Below, one piece after another: positions 6,901 to 9,293 of a stretch of DNA of 9,293 nt (positions within the stretch are counted from its first letter, which is position 1; every line of letters starts with the position of its first letter). The translations under genes and the position numbers were made by a program. The notes beneath the pieces were generated by a model. It saw nothing but the letters and a program-made list of their open reading frames with translations. It was not told the origin of the DNA and did not search any database. The DNA lies in contig JAGQKQ010000055.1 in assembly GCA_020430005.1 (NCBI GenBank), positions 1 to 9,293 on the forward strand, given 5' to 3'. The DNA comes from Candidatus Omnitrophota bacterium (lineage in GTDB: Bacteria; Omnitrophota; Gorgyraeia; Zapsychrales; Zapsychraceae).

Positions 6901-8872
6901 TATCCGCAGGCAAAACCCAGCTGGAGGTTAGAACAAAATTGGTTCCATCATTTAAAAACGCCCTATGCTCACTCATATTTGTTCCATCAGCCTGAATAAT
7001 ATCAATCAAACCATCTCCATTAAGGTCCACCATGCGGACACCATTATCACTGTTACCGTCAAGGGCTTCTGTGAAACCTAAACTAGCAGGCAAAATCCAA
7101 TTACTGGTTTGAACGAAATCCTGACCATTATTCAGATAAGCCCCGCGCTGACTGGTATCCGTCCCATCAGCCCAAATTAAGTCAATTAAGCCATCCCCGT
7201 TCAAATCTACTAAACGGACACCATTATCGCTGCTTCCATCACTGGAGTCCGTAAAACCCAATTGCTGCGGCACAATCCATTGGTTAACTTCCACAAATCC
7301 ATTCGTTTTATTATTTAAAAAAGTCCGATGTTGAGTCATGCTGTCTGTTCGGTCGGCCTGCAAAATATCCGTATAACCATCACCATTAATATCAACTAGT
7401 CGTACGCCATTATCGCCATTGCCATCTTCGGTGAAACTTAACCCTTCGGGCATTAACCAACTGGAGATTTCAGAAAAACCATTTCCACTATTTAAGAAAG
7501 TCTTACGCTGATTGGAATCGTCATTATCAAACCAGAGAAGATCGGCTAGACCATCACCGTTAATATCCGCTAAACGCACACCATTGTCCCCGCCGGCTTC
7601 AAGAAAGCTGGCTTCTTCCGGGACAATCCAGTCTGAGGTTTCCTGAAAACCACTACCAGTGTTTAAAAATGTCCGATGAGGATTACTGGTCAAGTCTCCA
7701 TCGGCCCATAATAAGTCAATGAGAGCATCTCCATTAACATCGGCAAGACGCAAACCGCTATCACTAGAGCCATTTTGTTCGGTAAAACCAATACCTCCTC
7801 CCAAAACGGGCACAATCCAGTTTGATGTTGTATCGAAACTATTAGCAGATGTATCTTCATATTCATAAGTTGTTATCGGTAAAGTACTGATACCATCAGC
7901 CGCTATCTGACGGACAGATGTTAAAAGAGAGCACATACTCATCGTACTTGTTGTATAAACAAATTCGTATTTGCGTTGTAATTGATTTTGAGCATAGACT
8001 TCTATGGCAGCAACCCTTTTATTAACACTCATCTTAAAACCGCTATTGAATTTATCCCTTTTATCCGGACGGTTTTCAAGAATAAATGAAACATAGGCAT
8101 GTGGACTTGTGCCATCAGTATGCCCTGTATATTCAATCTTTTCCGGATATAAAACGGCTCCATCTCGTGCATAGGTAAAAGTCATATTATTGCCATGTAT
8201 ATCTTCAACCCGGTTTAAAAGCCAGCGGTAGATTTTTGTTACGGAAGACGGATCATATTCCTGAGCTGCCTGAAACTCTCCAAAGAAATACTTTGTCCCT
8301 GTCTTGTCTGTCACAACCCAGTGCGCCGGTGAACTGGAAGATAAATATTCAATCTTCATAAAACCGCCCTCAATTTCCGGACGATAATACCCTGAAGAAC
8401 TATCATAAACCAACTCCTGTACACTTCCTGCTTGACTTAAAATAAACGTATCACCATTCGTATAAGAAGGTACGCCATCTTTTGTAGAACGCTGAATGGA
8501 TCCAAATTCCATGGCCCAGCCCACACCCATAACTCCATTTCTAGCACTGGAATTGTACACCGCGGTAACATTTGGCTGAATACCGTTACGCCCCGGTGGC
8601 AAAGCTATTGGAATAGCCGCTGATGAGCTTCCTGTATGCGGATCAACGTTGACCTGATGCGTTGTCGAATATAACTGTTGAACCTCCGGAGATACCTCTG
8701 TGGAAACAGTTGCGGCAGAAAATGATTGCTGCCCTAGCTTTGTTGTTCCTTCAACAGATTTTTCTTGAACAATTTCCTCTTTAGGCGCTTGATTTTCCTC
8801 TGCCAACGCCAAAGAATAACATCCAAAAACAAAAACCATCCATACACTTAAAATAACTTTTACTCTACGCAT
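50..8872 (-). CDS. Giant secreted SpvB/TcB-TcC-like RHS repeat protein with inserted adhesin-like module and Hint domain
   Basis: A 2940-residue exported RHS protein, probably a toxin-delivery or cell-surface protein. The ATG at 8872 is chosen because AAGGAG lies 6 nt upstream and the first residues form a signal peptide (MRR, hydrophobic core, ALA then EE at 24/25). Domains by residue: SpvB-like about 65-345 (GRNGIQPN, VYNSSARNGVMGVGW); six FG-GAP/VCBS-like calcium repeats about 350-700; TcdB middle/N-like about 700-830 (EFRGFG); YD repeats about 955-1410 and 2120-2330; beta-sandwich insert about 1415-2117; Hint domain 2332-2486; RHS core about 2500-2644 (HTDHLGGTNV, GLMYYGARYYDPSIGRFITAD); unknown tip 2645-2940. 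In the TcB/TcC family such proteins form a hollow YD shell around a C-terminal toxin released by autoproteolysis. TcB plus TcC together are roughly 2400 residues; the extra length here is the two inserts. The reading frame is intact throughout. Export and architecture are well supported; toxicity is inferred. Confidence 0.93.
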   Translation of the reverse strand: MRRVKVILSVWMVFVFGCYSLALAEENQAPKEEIVQEKSVEGTTKLGQQSFSAATVSTEVSPEVQQLYSTTHQVNVDPHTGSSSAAIPIALPPGRNGIQPNVTAVYNSSARNGVMGVGWAMEFGSIQRSTKDGVPSYTNGDTFILSQAGSVQELVYDSSSGYYRPEIEGGFMKIEYLSSSSPAHWVVTDKTGTKYFFGEFQAAQEYDPSSVTKIYRWLLNRVEDIHGNNMTFTYARDGAVLYPEKIEYTGHTDGTSPHAYVSFILENRPDKRDKFNSGFKMSVNKRVAAIEVYAQNQLQRKYEFVYTTSTMSMCSLLTSVRQIAADGISTLPITTYEYEDTSANSFDTTSNWIVPVLGGGIGFTEQNGSSDSGLRLADVNGDALIDLLWADGDLTSNPHRTFLNTGSGFQETSDWIVPEEASFLEAGGDNGVRLADINGDGLADLLWFDNDDSNQRKTFLNSGNGFSEISSWLMPEGLSFTEDGNGDNGVRLVDINGDGYTDILQADRTDSMTQHRTFLNNKTNGFVEVNQWIVPQQLGFTDSSDGSSDNGVRLVDLNGDGLIDLIWADGTDTSQRGAYLNNGQDFVQTSNWILPASLGFTEALDGNSDNGVRMVDLNGDGLIDIIQADGTNMSEHRAFLNDGTNFVLTSSWVLPADMGFSESDGDTDNGIRLADVDGDGKVDILQADGGNGSEHRAVVNTADDFDLLKRIDNGTGGVTEIEYETSSNSNHTFLPFHVPVVKSITVNNNLGEQYTTEYEYQDGLWNTQKREFRGFGYIKVMDPEGNYSDTRYYQDDLLKGRPMEQRSFDAAGNLYSKSINTWDHDNICPGVDFVFLKRTDQWVCNGDATCFRTASESEYSETPQMGNVTLTRNLGEVDANTGADIKEDSQSMTYEYVENMTGGNYLNGFPKTTKVFDHAGVQMREVQFTYDGGVVGSLPVKGVLTRKEAMKSVGPGLATNYEYDTYGNLTKTIDPNTNTTEITYDSECHIFPLEAENAATHTVKNEYYGINGVALDDGNGFQGFFGQVKSTTDPNEVKGQRTYDEFGRMTAAVSPLDSLSFPTAETEFQLGSPVTWVKTKQRIEHGQGQTIDAYQFYDGLGRQIQTKTPSAVSGQTIVSGQVEYNSRGLPEKQYLPYFSSNTLTVPDAINPSRPHTLIEYDAMGRMVKTTHPDGAYITISYDDTITTMIDENGHMQKSYVDAYGRLVKKEEYTGADGRFLNVYPATTGPVDTHYTLYATTEYIYDALGNLTQTIDDHGNTTTITYNELGQKIAMNDPDMGVWTYEYDDNGNLKKQTDAKGQVIHFIYDELNRLKRKYDDNNTLDVTYTYDEVGQAYAKGRLNKAEYEDGEAAFEYDAIGRETRSTKMIGTTARDVLRGYDALNNITDVTYPSGESIYYQYNPAGQIKAIGTDPALFEQQSFLRNMCDPWSVACNPGLTTENRSQITFNKEKDSFWHELWDVVNIFGTPEAEAQITIDYNSMTDNDPGNALTHTSSCVTFTNVESRNSKSYYYKAYTTSGDFVYHVDTMISDAGVSGETAIWGITNTPDSAHEGSPEWSDGILVGWYTIGSTVRLEIDEKPSGVDNSVNLAKNQPYYLTISRTGNTLTVEIYDNSSRSGTPVDTLTEVFSADAYAYLYGFATEDGGFDGYQVSGNACNLVDVSGSGGGDMESPSVPQNLSATVVSSSQINLDWDDSTDNVGVTGYRIFRDGSELTTTTQSDYSDTGLSASTTYSYQVEAYDAASNTSAKSTSAQATTQSSGGPNQAPVLASIGNKNVNENQLLQFTISATDPDNDPLTYSASNLPSGASFNPSTRTFSWTPDYDDAGSYNTLMFTASDGSLQDSEIITITVNDVNRAPVLDAIGNKTVTEGQALSFTVTGSDPDNDSTTFGIVDAPAGSSFDMNTGAFSWTPASVTTQNVTFSITDGSLSDSEQISIQVNAASGGGTVVEVQVQGDYEDAEETGSGGIFGTSVDLKMGRYLTGMIFKNLNIPQGAEITNAYIQFKAEASDSGTTNLTIYAQDDATPEQFSLALHDISDRPLTNASVSWNPPAWSSGDSGIDQRTPNISTVISEVIALGNWQAGNDLVIIVDGTGEREAESYDGDPEGAATLHVEYTTGFSEPQLFVTDVIYTPSGQIERIEYGNGVVATYGYDARLRPVEVITFNATGNLQHFEYIYDGVGNIVEIIDHEHTGSQTFAYDALNRLVEATGQYNNGVTQTKTYLYDSIGNIEEKDGLTYTYGENGGACPSGPCGGGPHAVTSLSDGSTFAYDDNGNMTAMNRGGVSTGYVYDAENRLVEVQKNSQTVSEYAYDGDGGRTKKTVYPNAVEGGNTCFLAGTQVVMADGTTKAIEDIRIGDTVLSFDEMSGEKVSSKVTHFFDGEYTNEYLLLNNGLGVTENHLFYSEGEWRQIGKLVLDSKLLDLELADTDIKSVQKVHTPNKVRVYNIEVDQHHNYFVTEEPIFEKSDQLSVISDQGSNQQITGYLVHNKIDYGSSSSSTPIVTTFIGSLYEESNGVATEHVFLGGQRIASIRNGEVLYFHTDHLGGTNVISDSDGELKELTEYKPFGQISRYEKYGSDIETTSFYFTGQRLDEESGLMYYGARYYDPSIGRFITADSIVQAPNNPQTLNRYAYTSNNPVNRIDSSGHFWGAAFGLSKGASAVWGTTTDSGQQFFQDWAGLFGFTGGLVNGINGDWSLFQSQVISAGTGYIFGGGPFGAVSSMATTSALSTKAGRGATDWVADEIYDDILGFSPRTAYMLAYIDLTITGTYLSERAVANILGDPVQIRNAQLTDVEIAELRKNGQFIGDENMFGPSLKTKGAFDRNNVKGLTRDGKLVGSFQKRPLDVPGLKQLGAQHSSVNTLTVASSSVSELNPWKYATWGVCHQASNASLLNGGISSNILNLGPSWDMFVTTAAYGNYGGMLSNRIYSGFNANENYKKGY
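941..1360 (-). other. RHS repeat-associated core domain
   Basis: Residues about 2505-2644 match the TIGR03696-type core: LYEESNGVATEHVFLGGQRIA, YFHTDHLGGTNVISD, LTEYKPFGQ, FTGQRLDEESGLMYYGARYYDP, GRFITADS, and NRYAYTSNNPVNRIDSSGH. In TcC/RHS proteins this region plugs the cocoon and contains an aspartyl autoprotease that frees the C-terminal domain. Candidate catalytic residues Arg2609, Asp2614 (ITAD) and Asp2641 (RIDSSG) are present. The usual DPxG after the second Asp position reads DSSG here, so cleavage near 2644 is likely but not certain. Confidence 0.9.
1415..1879 (-). other. Hint (Hedgehog/intein-like) domain inside the RHS region
   Basis: Residues Cys2332 to Asn2486 (155 residues) show all the expected self-processing blocks: N-terminal CFLAGTQVVMADGTTKAIEDI followed by IGDTVLSFD (block A); the TxxH motif TENH at 2395-2398 (block B); VYNIEVDQHHNYFV at 2442-2455 (block F); and GYLVHN at 2481-2486 (block G). 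Hint domains carry out an N-S acyl shift at Cys1 and Asn cyclisation at the end, giving autocleavage or splicing. The next residue is Lys2487, not Cys, Ser or Thr, so ordinary intein splicing is unlikely and a bacterial-intein-like cleavage reaction is more plausible. The usual homing-endonuclease segment is absent. Pre-toxin Hint domains normally follow the RHS core; this one precedes it. Confidence 0.88.
1434..1482. repeat. GATC-rich imperfect palindrome inside the Hint domain, copy B
   Basis: A 49-bp element bounded on the plus strand by GTGATCTGTT (1434..1443) and AACTGATCAC (1473..1482); the two ends pair at 9 of 10 positions. Internal CTGATCACTGATCACGG adds further GATCAC units. The coding strand reads it in frame as residues around SDQLSVISDQGSNQQI, a low-complexity peptide between the HHNYFV and LVHN motifs, where Hint domains normally have only a short loop. 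It shares the GTGATCTG end with the palindrome at 4536..4596. Confidence 0.7.
1883..2515 (-). other. Second YD (RHS) repeat block
   Basis: Residues about 2120-2330 carry further YD repeats (TYGYDARLRPVEVI, YIYDGVGNIVEIID, FAYDALNRLVEATG, YLYDSIGNIEEKDG, FAYDDNGNMTAMNRGG, YVYDAENRLVEVQ, YAYDGDGGRTKKTV). GDGGRTKK normally leads within a few residues into the T-x-[YF]-[IV]-G-x-LYE strand of the RHS core, but here the Hint domain interrupts. A short Cys-containing, GC-rich stretch (ACPSGPCGGG, 2111..2146) sits in the middle. Confidence 0.9.
2522..4630 (-). other. Beta-sandwich module inserted in the YD shell (LamG-like, FN3, two cadherin/Ig-like, jelly roll)
   Basis: Residues about 1415-2117 separate two YD-repeat blocks. 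In order they contain: a linker (about 1415-1472); a concanavalin/LamG-like domain (about 1473-1660, with YYYKAYTTSGDFVYHVDT and YYLTISRTGNTLTVEIYD); a fibronectin type III domain (about 1670-1757, PSVPQNLSATVVSSSQINL); two He_PIG/cadherin-like domains (about 1763-1853 and 1854-1940, each APVL..IGNK, ATDPDNDPLTY or GSDPDND, and FSWTP); and a jelly-roll-like domain (about 1945-2115, NIPQGAEITNAYIQF, NWQAGNDLVIIVDG). Such domains usually bind carbohydrate or protein, or act as spacers at the cell surface. GC in the LamG-like part (161/420 = 38% over 4021..4440) is below that of the YD blocks (88/180 = 49% over 5401..5580). Domain names are from pattern recognition only. Confidence 0.75.
4536..4596. 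repeat. GATC-rich imperfect palindrome inside the RHS gene, copy A
   Basis: A 61-bp element begins GTGATCTGTGATCTG and ends CACGGATCAC on the plus strand. The arms pair imperfectly: GTGATC at both ends, then TGTG[AG]TCTG-type repeats and TGTGGTC against GGCCACAGACCAC. On the coding strand it is translated in frame as residues 1426-1446 (around DPWSVACN and ENRSQI), which resemble no known domain. It lies at the N-terminal edge of the inserted beta-sandwich module. The look is that of a dispersed small palindromic repeat tolerated in a linker. Confidence 0.65.
4643..6010 (-). other. First YD (RHS) repeat block
   Basis: Residues about 955-1410 contain many YD repeats of the form YDxxGNL/YDxLGR (NYEYDTYGNLTKTIDP, FYDGLGRQIQTKTP, IEYDAMGRMVKTTHPDG, YIYDALGNLTQTIDDHGN, FIYDELNRLKRKYDD). 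These beta-hairpins build the wall of the RHS/TcC cocoon. The block stops at YNPAGQIKAIG, just before the inserted beta-sandwich module. It resumes after it with IYTPSGQIERIEYGNG. Confidence 0.9.
6773..7822 (-). repeat. Six tandem FG-GAP/VCBS-like repeats within the RHS gene
   Basis: Residues about 350-700 hold six copies of a 55-60 residue unit. Each has a core such as LADVNGDALIDLLWAD, followed by a FLN or YLN strand and a WIVP, WLMP or WVLP strand. The first Asp of the calcium loop is at residue 378 in copy 1 and 675 in copy 6, a mean spacing of about 59 residues. D-x-[ND]-G-D-x-x-x-D is the calcium-binding loop of FG-GAP/integrin-like beta-propellers, and TcB and SpvB proteins carry a comparable propeller in this position. 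All six copies keep the acidic ligands, so none looks degenerate. Confidence 0.88.
8801..8872 (-). other. Signal peptide of the RHS protein
   Basis: Residues 1-24 contain a basic start (MRR..K), a hydrophobic core (VILSVWMVFVF) and an ALA motif before EE, which fits signal peptidase I cleavage at 24/25. VFGC at 15-18 is a weaker lipobox-like alternative: Cys18 would be the lipidated residue, but Phe at -2 is unusual. Either route predicts export across the inner membrane. Confidence 0.8.
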
Positions 8873-8878
8873 TTTATT

Positions 8879-8884
8879 CTCCTT
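8879..8884 (-). promoter_or_regulatory. Ribosome-binding site of the RHS gene
   Basis: AAGGAG on the minus strand ends 6 nt before the ATG at 8872. It is a near-complete Shine-Dalgarno match and fixes the start, which the signal peptide also supports. Confidence 0.85.
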
Positions 8885-8954
8885 TTTAGCCGCACGCTTG
8901 ATATTCCACCCAACTTAATAGATTCTTATTTTTCCATAAATAGTCGCCTTAAGA

Positions 8955-9053
8955 TTGGGATGCTCATGCTCATCGCTCGATTTTCCCCTTTTCGGTTCAT
9001 CCCCCAACAAACCTTAACCAGACCCTTGTCTGGTCAGGACATGAGCACCCCAA
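8955..9053. repeat. Intergenic inverted repeat enclosing a second hairpin
   Basis: The left arm TTGGGATGCTCATG (8955..8968) and right arm CATGAGCACCCCAA (9040..9053) pair over 14 positions with a single A/C mismatch on the plus strand, which becomes a G-U wobble in the minus-strand transcript. The 71-nt interior contains a perfect 7-bp hairpin (9017..9034). Because the mismatch is tolerated only in minus-strand RNA, it suggests an RNA element in the RHS leader. No U-run follows on either strand, so it does not look like an intrinsic terminator. A small mobile palindrome is the alternative. Confidence 0.6.
9017..9034. repeat. Inner hairpin of the leader element
   Basis: ACCAGAC, loop CCTT, GTCTGGT: a perfect 7-bp stem with a 4-nt loop (AAGG in minus-strand RNA), nested close to the right arm of the larger inverted repeat. 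Together they would form a branched structure about 80-180 nt upstream of the RHS start. Confidence 0.6.
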
Positions 9054-9116
9054 AGCTAAAAACAATAACAAATAACAAAAACAAACAGTTACAAAAACAA
9101 TATCAAAACCAAAAAG
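9054..9116 (-). other. T/G-rich, C-poor tract between the S23-type gene and the leader element
   Basis: On the minus strand this stretch is mostly T with some G and A and almost no C (units such as TTGTTTTTGTTATTTG). It follows the stop of the four-helix-bundle gene directly. It has no coding potential and no clear -35/-10 pair. The pronounced strand asymmetry would give a U-rich, unstructured RNA segment before the hairpin element. Confidence 0.45.
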
Positions 9117-9293
9117 TCATGAATTTTTCGCAATAATACTTGAAAATATGTTACGGAGCTGTCTTGATTCATCCAACAAACGCAAAGATTCATCTTCATT
9201 AACCGCCCTTAAATCTAATAGAAGCCTAAGCCAATACCCACTCTCCTTACATTCCTTACGAGTAATACGCATTCGATGTAAAAAATCCTTTTT
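9117..9293 (-). CDS. Four-helix-bundle protein, S23/TIGR02436 family (3' part only)
   Basis: The minus strand is open from the window edge to TGA at 9117..9119, giving 58 C-terminal residues. They contain the family block RITRKECKESGYWLRLL, followed by RLLDESRQLRNIFSSIIAK, the typical third and fourth helices of this family of about 115-125 residues; the first half lies outside the window. Family members were first noted in intervening sequences of 23S rRNA genes, form pentameric helical bundles and are widespread as isolated genes of unknown role; the Avd protein of diversity-generating retroelements is a relative. It is transcribed in the same direction as the RHS gene, 244 nt upstream. The gap with its structured element argues for independent genes rather than a tight operon. 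Confidence 0.88.
   Translation of the reverse strand, partial: KKDFLHRMRITRKECKESGYWLRLLLDLRAVNEDESLRLLDESRQLRNIFSSIIAKNS

Noticed and set aside
8908..9053. Possible integron attC site (ACCCAAC at 8908..8914 fits the RYYYAAC core, with large inverted repeats nearby)
   Set aside because: No matching GTTRRRY partner lies at the right distance, the inverted repeat arms do not carry core sites, and a cassette of about 9 kb would be far outside the usual size.
8955..9053. Intrinsic terminator for the four-helix-bundle gene
   Set aside because: The stem is long and its loop is 71 nt, and neither strand has a U-run after it.
8955..9060. Resemblance to TPP riboswitch (GGGGTGC) or glycine riboswitch (ACCGAAAAGGGGAAA) fragments on the minus strand
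   Set aside because: The other required conserved blocks (CTGAGA and the distal TPP core; the paired glycine core and its closing CTCTCAGG) are missing, and the RHS gene has no link to those ligands.
9054..9116. Sigma-70-like promoter for the RHS gene (TTGTAA, 18 nt, TGTTAT on the minus strand)
   Set aside because: Each hexamer matches only 4 of 6 positions in a T-rich tract where such matches are expected by chance.
50..9293. Diversity-generating retroelement, given an Avd-like family protein near a large surface protein
   Set aside because: No reverse transcriptase or template repeat is visible, the RHS C-terminus does not look like a C-type-lectin variable region, and the retained block matches ordinary S23-type proteins.

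Overview
The window is almost filled by one very large minus-strand gene (50..8872, 2940 codons). It encodes a secreted SpvB/TcB-TcC-like RHS (YD-repeat) protein. To its right, and upstream in the direction of transcription, is the 3' end of a four-helix-bundle protein gene of the S23/TIGR02436 type (9117..9293, cut by the window edge). To its left is the first 15 codons of another minus-strand gene (1..47), which begins only 2 nt after the RHS stop and starts with a lipoprotein-like or signal-peptide-like leader.

The RHS protein reads, N to C: Sec signal peptide (1-24); SpvB-like domain (about 65-345); six FG-GAP/VCBS-like repeats with D-x-[ND]-G-D calcium loops (about 350-700); TcdB middle/N-like region (about 700-830); first YD-repeat block (about 955-1410); a roughly 700-residue beta-rich insert made of a concanavalin/LamG-like domain, an FN3 domain, two cadherin/Ig-like domains and a jelly-roll-like domain (about 1415-2117); second YD-repeat block (about 2120-2330); a complete Hint/intein-like domain (Cys2332-Asn2486); RHS-associated core (about 2500-2644); and a C-terminal tip of unknown function (2645-2940). 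This looks like a single-chain version of the TcB-TcC cocoon, in which a toxic C-terminal domain would be enclosed in a YD-repeat shell. Two separate inserts interrupt the shell.

Each insert carries one short GATC-rich imperfect palindrome in frame (1434..1482 and 4536..4596). The two palindromes resemble each other and look like a dispersed mobile repeat. The last roughly 195 codons are clearly poorer in GC (200/540 = 37% over 61..600) than the sequence just before them (168/360 = 47% over 601..960), as expected for an exchangeable toxin tip. The 244-bp gap at 8873..9116 holds a strong ribosome-binding site, a 14-bp inverted repeat enclosing a second hairpin, and a T/G-rich tract on the coding strand.

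The source is probably a Gram-negative-type bacterium of moderate GC, because the genes encode signal peptides, an SpvB/RHS protein and an S23-type protein. Uncultured lineages such as Omnitrophota are a guess from general style and not shown by the sequence. There are no tRNA or rRNA genes, CRISPR arrays, transposases or complete insertion sequences.
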